This document shows positions 27,939 to 37,044 of a DNA stretch of 64,000 bases, one piece after another. The stretch is taken from contig CANJLC010000003.1 of the NCBI GenBank assembly GCA_947475445.1, forward strand, positions 124,001-188,000, given 5' to 3'. The translations under genes were made by a program, and so were the position numbers. Under the pieces are notes generated by a model that was given only the letters and a program-made list of their open reading frames with translations, was not told the origin of the DNA and ran no database searches. This DNA comes from Alphaproteobacteria bacterium. Lineage in GTDB: Bacteria; Pseudomonadota; Alphaproteobacteria; Micropepsales; Micropepsaceae. Position 1 is the first letter of the stretch. Every line of letters starts with the position of its first letter.

Positions 27939-29258
27939 ATGGCGGTCGCATCACGGACATGGCTCGATGGCGTAAAGCCTTACATTGAGAAGGAGCCAAT
28001 TGCAGCCTTCTTCCTGGGCGTCTCTTCCGGCTTTCCCTATGCGATGATCGGCGCCACCCTGACCACAAGGCTGGCGCAGGATGGCATCAGCAAGAAAAGC
28101 GTCACCGCCTTCGCGCTGGCCTTTCTTGCCTACAATCTCAAATTCCTCTGGGCTTGGCTGGTCGACGGCGCGCGCATTCCCGTGCTGGGAAAACTGGGCC
28201 AGCGTGTATCATGGCTGGTGCTGGCCGGCGTGCTGGTGATGGCTGCTGTCGCCAACCTGGCGCTGGTAGATCCCACCACCAGTCTGATCCAGACCGCTTA
28301 CGCCGCCGTGCTGGTGGGCATTGCAGGCGCGACCTTCGATATTGTGATTGACGCCTATCGCATCGAAATCCTCAGGCCCGACCAGATGGGCGTGGGATCG
28401 GGCATGACGCAATATGGCTGGCGCATCGGCTCGGTGGCGGCGGGCGCAATCGCCCTGGTGCTGGCGTCACGCGTCGGCTGGTCTGTTGCTTACCTAGCGT
28501 GCGCGAGCCTGGCGCTACCTGCAATGTTGGTCGGCCTGATCATGGGTGAGCCCAAGCGCCACCATCCCATTTCGCAGACAAAGGGCGTGGGCGCGGCCGT
28601 GAAGGCGATCTATGGCCCATTTGTGGAATTTTTCATGCGCCGCGGCGCTTTCCTGGTGCTGCTGTTTATTCTGCTGCACAAGATTGGCGATACGCTGGGC
28701 CAGTTGACGGTACGGCTGTTATTCAACGATCTGGGCTTCACCAATGACGAAATCGCCGTCTTCGACGTCGGTGTCGGCTTCTGGGCCTACCTGATCGGCA
28801 TTTTCGTGGGTGGCGTTCTCTATGCGCGGCTAGGGATGAAGCGTTCTGTACTGATCAGCCTGATCCTGATGGGCGTTTCCAATTTCAGTTTCGCAGTGCT
28901 GGCCCATGTTGGACATTCCAATTGGGGCATGGCGGCTTCTATCGGGTTTGAGAATTTTGCCAGTGGCATCGGCGGCGTAACGGTGGTGGCATATTTCTCC
29001 GCCCTGACGGATCTGCGCTTCACCGCTTCGCAATATGCCCTGATCTCAGCCGCCGCCAGCGTGTTCGGACGGATCCTGACAGGCACCACGGCAGGGGCGC
29101 TTGTGGAATCCATGGGCTATGCAAATTTCTATCTGCTCACCACGCTGGCCGCCGTCCCGGGCATCCTACTGTTCTGGCTGATGATGCGGGCGGGACTGAT
29201 TGACGCCTCCATCGGCACGGCGGGTAAGGAGAAGGGTTCCGGCCAACGGCCAATTTAA
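27939..29258 (+). CDS. AmpG-like MFS permease
   Basis: 439-residue transporter with about 12 helices. The opening EPIAAFFLGVSSGFPYAMIG and the helix 2-3 region NLKFLWAWLVDGARIPVLGK resemble AmpG, which imports anhydro-muropeptides for cell-wall recycling. The DAYRIEILRPDQMGVGSGM loop supports this. Substrate specificity cannot be confirmed from sequence; other AmpG/SLC33-like carriers share these features. It lies 63 bases after the hybrid kinase gene in the same direction, possibly co-transcribed. Confidence 0.87.
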   Translation: MAVASRTWLDGVKPYIEKEPIAAFFLGVSSGFPYAMIGATLTTRLAQDGISKKSVTAFALAFLAYNLKFLWAWLVDGARIPVLGKLGQRVSWLVLAGVLVMAAVANLALVDPTTSLIQTAYAAVLVGIAGATFDIVIDAYRIEILRPDQMGVGSGMTQYGWRIGSVAAGAIALVLASRVGWSVAYLACASLALPAMLVGLIMGEPKRHHPISQTKGVGAAVKAIYGPFVEFFMRRGAFLVLLFILLHKIGDTLGQLTVRLLFNDLGFTNDEIAVFDVGVGFWAYLIGIFVGGVLYARLGMKRSVLISLILMGVSNFSFAVLAHVGHSNWGMAASIGFENFASGIGGVTVVAYFSALTDLRFTASQYALISAAASVFGRILTGTTAGALVESMGYANFYLLTTLAAVPGILLFWLMMRAGLIDASIGTAGKEKGSGQRPI

Positions 29259-29402
29259 GGCGGTAAACAGCCGCTTTCGGGAGCATTGTCACAATTGATT
29301 GCCCAGCAGCCCGCCTTGCGGTAAAATTGCCAAACTGTCGCACGAAGGGCTTAAGCCTGAGGCGTAGAAGCGCCCCTCGACAAGTGCCTGAAGGACTTTC
29401 AC

Positions 29403-30245
29403 TTGGTCAATATTTACGAAGCCGGACCTTTCGAAGGCCGTCTGGAGCAATGGCCGGTTCTGGCCGCTTCCGGCGCGCTGGAAGTGCGCCTGGCCGAGAC
29501 CGAGCATGAAGTCGAGCAGGCGCAGCGCCTGCGCTACCAGGTTTTCTATGAAGAGATGAGCGCCATCCCCTCGCCCCAGATGCGCGAGGCCAGGCGCGAT
29601 TTCGACAAATATGACGATGTCTGCGACCACCTGCTGGTGGTGGACCGCGACACGCTGGGCGATGACGGCCAGCCTTTGGTGGTGGGCACCTATCGGTTGA
29701 CGCGCGAACATGACGCGATGCGCGCCGGCGGCTTTTATACCTCCAGCGAATATGACTTAGAGCCCATGCTGAAGGGCCTGCCGCCCGAAACCAAATCCCT
29801 GGAGCTGGGGCGTTCCTGCGTGCTGAAAAGCTATCGCAGCCATCCGGGCAGCATGCAGCTTTTGTGGAAAGGGCTGATGGCCTATGTCGCGCGCTTTGAC
29901 ATCGACCTGATGTTCGGCTGCGCATCGCTGCCGGGCACCGATGTCAGCGCCATGGCGCTGCCGCTTTCCTACCTGCATCATTTCCACGCCATGCCGGAAA
30001 ATCTGCGCGTCAGGGCGCGGCCCGAACTGTTCGTGGACATGAACCGCATGGCCAAGGACGATATCGTGGCGCGCGACGGGCTGCGCAGCCTGCCGCCGCT
30101 GCTCAAGGGTTATGTGCGCGCCGGCTGCTGCATCGGCGAGGGCGCGGTGATCGACCGGCAGTTCGACACCACCGACGTGTTCATTTATTTCCCGCTGTCA
30201 GGCATTGACGCGCGCTACAAGAGCCGTTTTGGCTTGACCAAGTGA
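29403..30245 (+). CDS. olsB: L-ornithine N-alpha-acyltransferase (OlsB-type GNAT)
   Basis: 280-residue acyl-ACP-dependent N-acyltransferase for lyso-ornithine lipid, the first step of phosphate-free membrane lipid synthesis. It matches by EVRLAETEHEVEQAQRLRYQ, VFYEEMSA, RRDFDKYDDVCDHLLVVD, and LELGRSCVLKSYR. The start is a TTG at 29403, chosen because GAAGGA stands seven bases upstream (29390-29395). Ornithine lipids often rise in phosphate starvation, and the pst operon lies 4 kb away; that link is inference. No Pho-box is evident before this gene. Confidence 0.88.
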   Translation: MVNIYEAGPFEGRLEQWPVLAASGALEVRLAETEHEVEQAQRLRYQVFYEEMSAIPSPQMREARRDFDKYDDVCDHLLVVDRDTLGDDGQPLVVGTYRLTREHDAMRAGGFYTSSEYDLEPMLKGLPPETKSLELGRSCVLKSYRSHPGSMQLLWKGLMAYVARFDIDLMFGCASLPGTDVSAMALPLSYLHHFHAMPENLRVRARPELFVDMNRMAKDDIVARDGLRSLPPLLKGYVRAGCCIGEGAVIDRQFDTTDVFIYFPLSGIDARYKSRFGLTK

Positions 30246-30264
30246 CGGCGCAATAGCGTTGCCG

Positions 30265-30283
30265 TCCCGGGCTTGAACCGGGA
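30265..30283. repeat. Small palindromic hairpin (TCCCGG/CCGGGA) between olsB and pirin
   Basis: Arms TCCCGG (30265-30270) and CCGGGA (30278-30283) flank the loop GCTTGAA, followed by TCCGTTCCTCT. Sequences of the form CATCCCGG-N7-CCGGGATCC occur as dispersed repeats in many alphaproteobacterial genomes. Here it sits between convergent genes and may end transcription. It is not a tRNA remnant: no acceptor or anticodon arm is present. Confidence 0.5.
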
Positions 30284-30292
30284 TCCGTTCCT

Positions 30293-30991
30293 CTAGGCCA
30301 GGTCGAACAGCAGAACTTCGCTGGGCGCACGCGACCGCACCTGGATCTGTGTCATGTCGGTCAGGGCGGCGGCGTCGCCGGCTTTCAGTTTTTCTTCGCC
30401 CACGCTGACATCGCCCTTGACCACCTGCAGCCAGGCCTTGCGGCCGGGGCGCAGATTGTGGACGGCCTCATTGCTCTCATCCAGCTTGGCAACCCAGATT
30501 TCGGCATCCTGCACCAGGCGCACTTCGTTTGCTTGCGGGTCAGGGCCGGCGATGCGGGCGAAATGATTTTCCATGGACCCGGGCGCGATTTTTTTCTGCT
30601 CATAGCCGGGCGCGATGCCGTTCCTGGACGGCATGATCCAGATTTGCAGCAGGTGGCAGACTTCGGTGGGGCTGGCATTGAATTCGGCATGGACGATGCC
30701 GCTGCCCGCGCTCATGCGCTGGATTTCGCCAGGCCGGATGGTGCCGCCGCCGCCGGTGGAATCCTTGTGCGAAATCGCCCCGTCAATGATGTAGGTGACG
30801 ATTTCCATGTCGCGGTGCGGATGGGGCGGAAAGCCGGCGCCACCCTTGATCCAGTCTTCGTTGATGACGCGCAGCGGCCCGAAGCTCTCAAAGGCGGGAT
30901 CGTAATATTCGCCGAACGAAAAGGTATGGCGCGATTCCAGCCAGTCGATCTTGTTGTAACCGCGGTCGCCGGACCGCCGGACCGTAATCAT
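30293..30991 (-). CDS. Pirin family protein (YhhW-like)
   Basis: 232-residue bicupin. The first cupin carries the metal ligands in [18 protein letters not shown], with further ligands in [12 protein letters not shown] (His, Glu). The second cupin is shorter. YhhW-type pirins have quercetinase activity in vitro, but the physiological role is unclear. The start overlaps the stop of gshB by 4 bases, so the two are coupled. It is convergent with olsB. Confidence 0.92.
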   Translation of the reverse strand: MITVRRSGDRGYNKIDWLESRHTFSFGEYYDPAFESFGPLRVINEDWIKGGAGFPPHPHRDMEIVTYIIDGAISHKDSTGGGGTIRPGEIQRMSAGSGIVHAEFNASPTEVCHLLQIWIMPSRNGIAPGYEQKKIAPGSMENHFARIAGPDPQANEVRLVQDAEIWVAKLDESNEAVHNLRPGRKAWLQVVKGDVSVGEEKLKAGDAAALTDMTQIQVRSRAPSEVLLFDLA

Positions 30992-31929
30992 GATTTGCGC
31001 CTCTCAATAGCGTCCCACACCAGGGCCGCGATATCAGCGCCGCCGAAACGCGCCACTTCATGGATTCCTGTCGGAGAGGTAACGTTTATCTCGGTCATAT
31101 AGTCGCCTATCACGTCAATGCCTGTGAAAATCAGGCCGCGGCGTTTCAGTTCGGGACCGATGGCGGCGCAGATGTCACGCTCGCGTTTTGAAAGTTCCGT
31201 CTTTTCCGGCCGGCCGCCGACATGCATGTTGGAACGCGCCTCCCCCGTGGCGGGAACGCGGTTGATGGCGCCGGCAAACTCGCCGTCCACCAGGATGATG
31301 CGCTTGTCGCCCTTGCGCACCTCGGGAAGATAGCGCTGGACGATGACAGGCTCGCGATAGAAAGCGGTGAACATCTCCAGCAGGGAGCCAAGATTTTCAT
31401 CGTCGGGCCGCACCCGGAACACGCCTGCGCCGCCATTGCCGTAGAGCGGCTTCAAAATAATGTCCTTGTGCTCATCCCGAAATTCGCGGATGGCGCGGCC
31501 ATCGCTGGTGATCAGGGTGGGGGGAATGAAATCGGCAAATTCGGTGACAAAGAGTTTTTCCGGGGCGTTGCGCACTTGCGCCGGATCATTCACCACCAGC
31601 GTCCTGGGATGGATGCGTTCCAGAATATGCGTGGCGGTGATGTAGGCCATGTCGAAGGGCGGGTCCTGGCGCATCAAGACCACATCGGCCGCCGACAGGT
31701 CGTAGACAAATTCCTCGCCCACCGCGAAATGATCGCCGCGCACGGCGCGCACATTCAAAGGCCGCACCCGCGCCGTCACCTTGTTTTCGCGGAAGGTCAG
31801 GTCGCGCGGACCATAATATAACAGGCCATGCCCGCGCTTCTGGGCTTCCAGCGCCAAGGCAAATGTGGAATCGCCGCCGATATCGATTTTCTCGATCGGG
31901 TCCATCTGGATTGCGACGGTCAGCGCCAT
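30988..31929 (-). CDS. gshB: Glutathione synthetase GshB
   Basis: 313-residue ATP-grasp enzyme joining gamma-glutamylcysteine to glycine. It begins with the family's [20 protein letters not shown]. The ATP-grasp segment [14 protein letters not shown] and metal/ATP residues in [20 protein letters not shown] follow. It lies 12 bases after yraN in the common alphaproteobacterial order lppC/rsmI-yraN-gshB, and is coupled to the pirin gene downstream. Confidence 0.96.
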   Translation of the reverse strand: MALTVAIQMDPIEKIDIGGDSTFALALEAQKRGHGLLYYGPRDLTFRENKVTARVRPLNVRAVRGDHFAVGEEFVYDLSAADVVLMRQDPPFDMAYITATHILERIHPRTLVVNDPAQVRNAPEKLFVTEFADFIPPTLITSDGRAIREFRDEHKDIILKPLYGNGGAGVFRVRPDDENLGSLLEMFTAFYREPVIVQRYLPEVRKGDKRIILVDGEFAGAINRVPATGEARSNMHVGGRPEKTELSKRERDICAAIGPELKRRGLIFTGIDVIGDYMTEINVTSPTGIHEVARFGGADIAALVWDAIERRKS

Positions 31930-31941
31930 GAACGAATCTTT

Positions 31942-32316
31942 CTAATCATCGGCTCGCCATACATCCTTGAAATGTCTTACACCAAAAAGACCGGGCGATC
32001 CCGCAACCGCGATAATATCAAAGCGCATGCCCCGCCGGGCCAGAGCCGGGCGGCTGGCGAGATATAATGACGCCGCCCGGGCAATGCGAGTCCGATGCGC
32101 CGGAGCCACCGAATCCGCGGCATTGCGGGCATCGGCGCGGGCCTTGACCTCGACAAAACAGACCGGCCCGAAAAGCGGCAGGGCGACCAGGTCAATCTCG
32201 CCGGCATGGGTCTTGATGCGCCGTCCCAGGATGCGATGGCCCTTGAGCCGCAGCAGCAGCGCCGCCAGCGCCTCGCCGCGATGGCCGCGCTTTTGCGCGG
32301 CCTCACGGCTGGTCAT
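31942..32316 (-). CDS. YraN family (UPF0102) nuclease-like protein
   Basis: 124 residues of the UPF0102/YraN family, which has a restriction-endonuclease-like fold. The conserved core is GEALAALLLRLKGHRILGRR, then THAGEIDLVA and CFVEVKAR (the D...ExK pattern of PD-(D/E)xK nucleases). Function in the cell is not settled. The ATG at 32316 overlaps the end of rsmI by 14 bases; an in-frame ATG at 32340 would extend it by eight residues. Confidence 0.9.
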   Translation of the reverse strand: MTSREAAQKRGHRGEALAALLLRLKGHRILGRRIKTHAGEIDLVALPLFGPVCFVEVKARADARNAADSVAPAHRTRIARAASLYLASRPALARRGMRFDIIAVAGSPGLFGVRHFKDVWRADD

Positions 32317-33250
32317 TTTTCTTTTCGAGCCCGCGGGCATAAATTTCCTTGCGCGGCATGTCCAGCAGGCTTGCGATCATGTCTGCGGCTGCCTTGAGCG
32401 GCATGAAAGGCAGGGCCGCATCCAGCGCCGCGTCGATCTTGCCATAGTCGAGTTCGGGTTTGTGCGGCGGGCCGACCAATAATGTCACCTCGCCTTTTGG
32501 CGTATCGGCTTTGGCATAATGCGCCGCCAGCTCGGCGAGTGTGCCGCGCCGCACCTCTTCATGCATTTTGGTGAGTTCCCGCGCCACGCAGGCGGTGCGC
32601 AGGCCCAACACTTTTTCCATGTCCCCCAAGCTGTCGGCCAGGCGCTGGGCCGATTCAAAAAATACCAAAGTTGCCTGCAGCGGTTTCAATTCCGCCAGCG
32701 CGCTTTTGCGCTCGCCGCTTTTGGAAGACAGAAAGCCGGCGAACAGGAAACGGTCCGAGGGCAGGCCCGACACGGTGAGGCCCGCCAGCAAGGCGCTGGC
32801 GCCCGGCACCGCATGCACCGGGATGCCGGCTGCAATGGCTTCGCGCACCAGCTTGAAGCCGGGATCGGAAACCAGGGGCGTGCCGGCATCGCTGACCAGG
32901 GCGATGCGCTCGCCATTTTTCAGTTTTGCCAAAAGGCGCGGACGCGCTTCTGCCGCGTTATGGTCATTATAGGGCGTCAGGCTGTTGGTGATTCCATGGA
33001 TGGTGAGCAATTTGGAGATGACGCGGGTGTCCTCGGCGGCGATCTGTTCCACCCCCGCCAGGACTTCCAGCGCCCGCAGGCTGACATCGCGCGAATGGCC
33101 GATGGGTGTGGCCACCACATACAAGCCTGCCGCCAAATCGCCCAAAAGTTGGGTTTTACCGTGAATCTGTTTACCGGGAGCGGCCAACGCCTTACGCTCC
33201 CCGGACAAGGGAATCTTTGATGTCTTTGATTGTTTCGCAGCGCTTTTCAT
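32303..33250 (-). CDS. rsmI: 16S rRNA 2'-O-ribose C1402 methyltransferase RsmI
   Basis: 315 residues of the tetrapyrrole-methylase fold: LYVVATPIGHSRDVSLRALE at the domain start, EDTRVISKLL, DAGTPLVSDPG and PGASALLAGLTVSGLPSDRF, ending with a short C-terminal domain. The ATG at 33250 would overlap the divergent lipoprotein gene by 31 bases. In-frame TTG codons at 33208 and 33187 are alternatives, the latter with GGGGAG upstream, so the true start is uncertain. The methyltransferase core is unaffected. Confidence 0.9.
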   Translation of the reverse strand: MKSAAKQSKTSKIPLSGERKALAAPGKQIHGKTQLLGDLAAGLYVVATPIGHSRDVSLRALEVLAGVEQIAAEDTRVISKLLTIHGITNSLTPYNDHNAAEARPRLLAKLKNGERIALVSDAGTPLVSDPGFKLVREAIAAGIPVHAVPGASALLAGLTVSGLPSDRFLFAGFLSSKSGERKSALAELKPLQATLVFFESAQRLADSLGDMEKVLGLRTACVARELTKMHEEVRRGTLAELAAHYAKADTPKGEVTLLVGPPHKPELDYGKIDAALDAALPFMPLKAAADMIASLLDMPRKEIYARGLEKKNDQP

Positions 33251-34464
33251 TGCGTCTTTGTGCCATTGCGCTGGCCTTCGGCATAGCCGGTCTTGCTTCC
33301 TGCGTCGCGCCCCCGCCCCCGCCGCCTCCGCCGCCCGTGGTGGTTGCCGCGCCGCCGCCCCCGGTGGCCGGCCACCCCCTGCTCAGCGATTCGCCCCAGT
33401 TCCTGCGCCTGCCCAACCTGCCCCCGGGCCAGACCCCCGTGCGGGTGGGCGTGATCCTGCCCACCGGCAACAGCACCCCGGCCACCAAGGCGCTGGCCGC
33501 GGCCATGATGAAAGCGGCGCAGCTGGCGCTTTATGACGCCAAGAATCCGAACATTCTTCTGATGACCGCCGATGAGGGCAACCGGCCCGAGGATGCGGCG
33601 GCCGCCGCCAACAAGCTGCTGGCGCAGGGCGCCGAGATCATCGTGGGGCCCCTGTTCGGCGCCAATGTCGGCGCCGTGGCGCCCATCGCCAGGGACCGCG
33701 GCGTGCCGGTGCTGGCTTTCTCCACCGAAAAATCAGTGGCGGGCAAGGGCGTCTATCTTCTGTCCTTCATGCCCCAGAGCGAAGTGAAGCGGGTGGTGGC
33801 CTATGCCGCATCCCAGGGGCATCGCGATTTCGCCGCCCTGGTGCCGCAGAATCCCTATGGCGATGTGATTGCCGAAAGCTTTTCCCAGTCGGTGAAAGCG
33901 GCTGGCGGCAACACCCTGGATGTAGAGCGCTTTACGCCCAATTCCAGCGCCGTGATCCCGCCTGCCGAAAAGATGGCCACAACACCGGCGGACGCGCTGA
34001 TGATTGCGTCGGCCGGGGCGCTGCTGCGCGCCATCGCGCCCAGCCTTGGCTTCAGCGGATTGGACAAGGAAAAGGTCAAGCTGTTGGGCACCCGCCAGTG
34101 GAACGATTCCACCCTGGCGCGCGAGGACATGCTGCTGGGCAGCTGGTTCGCTGCGCCCTCGCCCGAGGCCGACGCCGCTTTCACGGCGCGCTATCACGAA
34201 ACGTTCGGCACCAATCCGCCGCAACTGGCCTCGCTGGCCTATGATGCCGTGGCGCTGGTGGCGTTGCTGTCGGGCGGCACGCCTTATCATCGCTTTACCC
34301 AAGAAGCGCTGATGGACCCCAATGGCTTTGCCGGGGTGGACGGGATTTTCCGCTTTAACGCCGACGGCACGTCGGAGCGCGGCCTGGCCGTGCTGGAAAT
34401 CCAGAATGACGGCTTTCATGTCGTCAGTCCGGCGCCGGCATCTTTCCAGGCGGCAGGATTTTAA
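33220..34464 (+). CDS. Penicillin-binding protein activator, LppC/LpoA-like lipoprotein
   Basis: 414 residues. A signal peptide with lipobox LASC (about residues 26-29) is followed by a striking run of prolines and Pro/Val segments, then a type 1 periplasmic binding protein-like domain (VRVGVILPTGNSTPATKALA, GAEIIVGPLFGANVGAVAPIA). It resembles the C-terminal domain of LpoA, which activates PBP1A from the outer membrane. The LpoA N-terminal TPR domain is missing, as in other alphaproteobacteria. The ATG at 33220 precedes the signal peptide, with AAGGGA upstream. Confidence 0.87.
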   Translation: MSLIVSQRFSLRLCAIALAFGIAGLASCVAPPPPPPPPPVVVAAPPPPVAGHPLLSDSPQFLRLPNLPPGQTPVRVGVILPTGNSTPATKALAAAMMKAAQLALYDAKNPNILLMTADEGNRPEDAAAAANKLLAQGAEIIVGPLFGANVGAVAPIARDRGVPVLAFSTEKSVAGKGVYLLSFMPQSEVKRVVAYAASQGHRDFAALVPQNPYGDVIAESFSQSVKAAGGNTLDVERFTPNSSAVIPPAEKMATTPADALMIASAGALLRAIAPSLGFSGLDKEKVKLLGTRQWNDSTLAREDMLLGSWFAAPSPEADAAFTARYHETFGTNPPQLASLAYDAVALVALLSGGTPYHRFTQEALMDPNGFAGVDGIFRFNADGTSERGLAVLEIQNDGFHVVSPAPASFQAAGF

Positions 34465-35621
34465 TTCAGCAGGTTTGCAATCACGGCATTGAGCAGCAGG
34501 CGTCCGCGCGGGCTGGCGCGCAGGATGTCATGCTCCAATGTCAGCAGCCCCTGTTCCATCAGCGCCGCCATGCGCGCCGCATCGGGCCGCACGCCCCAGC
34601 GCAATTCATAGCCGCCAAGATCCATGCCTTCCGACAGGCGCAGGTTCATCAGCAAATGCTCGCGCGCGGCATCGCCGTCCAGTATTTCCATGAAATCGGT
34701 AAAGGCCTTGCCGTCTTTTGCGACGGCATCGCTCCAGCGTTCCGGCAGGCGGATGGTGGCGGTTGCCATGCGCTTTGCACCGATCATGACGCGGCCATGC
34801 GCGCCCGGACCAACCCCGGCATAATCGCCGTAACGCCAATAGATCAGATTGTGCCGGCTTTCCGAACCGGGACGGGCGTGATTGGAAATCTCATAGGCTG
34901 GAAGGCCCGCGCCTTCCGTCATTTCCTGGGTGACTTCGTAAAGCCCCGCCGCGACATCCTCATCGGGAATTTTCAGCGCGCCGCTTTGATACAGAAGGGC
35001 GTAAGGCGTTTGCGGCTCGATGGTCAGCTGGTAAAGCGAAAGATGGTCGGTGCCGAACGCCAGCGCCTGTTTGAGTTCCGCGCGCCATGCCGCCTCGCTT
35101 TGATCGGGACGGGCATAAATCAAATCCAGCGAAACGCGGCTGAAATTTTTCATCGCCAGCGCCAGCGCATCCTTTGCGTCCTGCGCATCGTGAAGACGCC
35201 CCAAAGCCTTTAAATCCGCATCATTCAGCGCCTGCACGCCGAGCGACAGGCGATTGACGCCGGCGGCCCTGTAATCGGCAAAGCGCGCCGCATCGGCGCT
35301 GGCGGGATTGGCTTCCAGCGTGATTTCCACATCATTGGCCATGCGCCAGTTGCGGGAAATGCTGTCGAGAATGCGGGCGGTGGATTTGCCCTGCATCAGG
35401 GACGGCGTGCCGCCGCCAAAGAAGATCGTTTCCACGATGGGGCGGTCAGCGCCTTGCGCGCCTGCGATCCAGTCCAGTTCTTTTTCAATGGCCTGCACCC
35501 AGCCGGCTTCGTCAAAGCCGCCGTCACGGACATGGGAGTTGAAATCGCAATAGGGACATTTGGCGGCGCAGAAAGGCCAGTGCACGTAAATGCCGAAGGC
35601 CAAATCAGAGACTCTCGGCAA
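34461..35621 (-). CDS. hemW: Radical-SAM heme chaperone HemW
   Basis: Up to 386 residues of the HemN-like radical-SAM family. The cluster motif is [14 protein letters not shown] (CxxxCxxC). It lacks the extra N-terminal residues of true HemN, and the GGGTPSLM and ANPAS segments fit HemW, a heme-transfer protein. No ATG is available near the start. TTG codons at 35621 (overlapping rdgB by 17 bases) and at 35603 are both possible. It follows rdgB in the common rph-rdgB-hemW order and meets the lipoprotein gene end-to-end. Confidence 0.92.
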   Translation of the reverse strand: MPRVSDLAFGIYVHWPFCAAKCPYCDFNSHVRDGGFDEAGWVQAIEKELDWIAGAQGADRPIVETIFFGGGTPSLMQGKSTARILDSISRNWRMANDVEITLEANPASADAARFADYRAAGVNRLSLGVQALNDADLKALGRLHDAQDAKDALALAMKNFSRVSLDLIYARPDQSEAAWRAELKQALAFGTDHLSLYQLTIEPQTPYALLYQSGALKIPDEDVAAGLYEVTQEMTEGAGLPAYEISNHARPGSESRHNLIYWRYGDYAGVGPGAHGRVMIGAKRMATATIRLPERWSDAVAKDGKAFTDFMEILDGDAAREHLLMNLRLSEGMDLGGYELRWGVRPDAARMAALMEQGLLTLEHDILRASPRGRLLLNAVIANLLN

Positions 35622-36216
35622 AGATGCCGCTGTGCAGCAGCCTGGTGAAGGCGATGGCGCGGTGGCTCATGTCGTTCTTCACTTGCGGGTCGATCTCGCC
35701 AAATGTCTGGTCCCAGCCATCGGGAATGAAAATCGGGTCGTAGCCGAAGCCCTGCACACCGCGCGGCGGGAATGTCAGCTTGCCATGCACTTCGCCTTCG
35801 AAGCTCTTGATCTCTCCATGCGGCAAGGCGATGGAAAGAGCGCAGACGAATTTGGCGGAAAAATCCGTGGCGCTTTTTTCGCGCAATTCCTTTTCGATTC
35901 TAGCCATGGCGATGCGGAAATCCTTGGTGGGTCCCGCCCAGCGCGCCGAATAAATTCCCGGATCGCCGTTCAGCGCATTCACCCACAGGCCGGAATCATC
36001 GGCCAGCGCCGGATGATGGCTGGCGTCGGCGGCGGCGCGCGCCTTCAGTTCGGCATTGGCGAGGAAGGTGAGGCCTGTTTCTTCCGGCTCCGGCAGATTG
36101 AGAGAAGCGGCGCTGACCGGCTCGATGCCGTGCGGGCCCAGCAGGGCCTTGATCTCGCGCACCTTGCCCGGATTGTGGCTGGCGACCACCAGCACGGAGC
36201 CGCGCGGCAGGCGCAT
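35605..36216 (-). CDS. rdgB: XTP/dITP diphosphatase RdgB
   Basis: 203-residue house-cleaning nucleotidase removing dITP and XTP. The signature opening [17 protein letters not shown], the [20 protein letters not shown] catalytic loop and [10 protein letters not shown] (substrate specificity) with MSHRAIAF are all present. The ATG at 36216 shares its first base with the rph stop (TAATG), so translation is coupled. Confidence 0.95.
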   Translation of the reverse strand: MRLPRGSVLVVASHNPGKVREIKALLGPHGIEPVSAASLNLPEPEETGLTFLANAELKARAAADASHHPALADDSGLWVNALNGDPGIYSARWAGPTKDFRIAMARIEKELREKSATDFSAKFVCALSIALPHGEIKSFEGEVHGKLTFPPRGVQGFGYDPIFIPDGWDQTFGEIDPQVKNDMSHRAIAFTRLLHSGIFAESL

Positions 36217-36929
36217 TACGCCAGCGCCTTTTTCTGCAGCTCCACCAGTTCGGTGATGCCCTTGCGCGCCAGGCGCAACAATGCGGTCAATTGCTCTTCG
36301 GTGAAAGGCGCCCCTTCGGCGGTGCCCTGGATTTCCACCAGCCCGCCCGCGCCGGTGAGAACGAAATTGGCATCCGTCTCGGCGGTCGAGTCTTCGTCGT
36401 AATCCAGGTCCAGCATGGCTTCGCCCTTGACGATGCCGCAGGAAATCGCCGCGACATGGTCTTTCAGCAACGGCGTCTTGAGCATGCCGGTCTTCTGCAT
36501 GAAGGCGGCGCATTGGCCCAGCGCAACATAGCCCCCGGTGATGGCGGCGGTGCGGGTGCCGCCATCGGCCTGCAGCACGTCGCAGTCGATCACGATCTGG
36601 CGTTCGCCAAGCGCCGTCAGGTCACAGATGGCGCGCAGGGAGCGGCCCACCAGGCGCTGGATTTCCTGGGTGCGGCCCGACTGTTTTCCGGCAGCGGCTT
36701 CGCGGCGCATGCGTTCATGTGTGGAGCGCGGCAGCATGCCATACTCCGCCGTGACCCAGCCCTTGCCGGAACCTTTGAGGAAGGGCGGGGCTTTTTCTTC
36801 CAGGCTGGCGGTGACCAGCACATGGGTGTCGCCGAATTTGACCAGGCAGGAGCCTTCGGCATGGCGGGAAAAGCCGGGGGTCAGGCTGACGGCCCGGAGG
36901 GCGTCGTGCCCGCGGTTGGAGTGGCGCAT
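36216..36929 (-). CDS. rph: Ribonuclease PH
   Basis: 237-residue phosphorolytic 3'-5' exonuclease trimming tRNA 3' ends. It opens with the standard R-x-N-R-x2-D-x-LR pattern ([13 protein letters not shown]). [20 protein letters not shown] and the phosphate-binding [15 protein letters not shown] region are intact. It is divergent from hrcA, a widespread bacterial neighbourhood, with 115 bases between the two starts. Confidence 0.97.
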   Translation of the reverse strand: MRHSNRGHDALRAVSLTPGFSRHAEGSCLVKFGDTHVLVTASLEEKAPPFLKGSGKGWVTAEYGMLPRSTHERMRREAAAGKQSGRTQEIQRLVGRSLRAICDLTALGERQIVIDCDVLQADGGTRTAAITGGYVALGQCAAFMQKTGMLKTPLLKDHVAAISCGIVKGEAMLDLDYDEDSTAETDANFVLTGAGGLVEIQGTAEGAPFTEEQLTALLRLARKGITELVELQKKALA

Positions 36930-37044
36930 GGGGTGTAATATCTTGAAGTTGAGGAATGGGGCGGTTACCTAGCCTTTTTGCCGCCGGGCGTCCAATGTGA
37001 GGGGGGCCTCCCTTTAAAAATCGTTTTATGTCAAAGGTTTAAGT

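Noticed and set aside
30262-30290. A tRNA T-arm-like sequence
   Set aside because: Only a single hairpin is present; no acceptor, D or anticodon arms can be drawn around it.
33315-33370. CCG/CCC-rich tract as a simple-sequence phase-variation repeat
   Set aside because: The codons are mixed (CCC, CCG, CCT), so it is a proline linker and not a uniform slippage tract.
37012-37030. TTAA-N7-TTTA upstream of hrcA as a CtrA site
   Set aside because: One mismatch in an A/T-run where such matches arise easily; hrcA is not an expected CtrA target.
36930-37044. CIRCE or sigma-32 promoter in front of hrcA
   Set aside because: No TTAGCACTC/GAGTGCTAA inverted repeat exists. A CTTGAAG is present but no properly spaced -10 was found.
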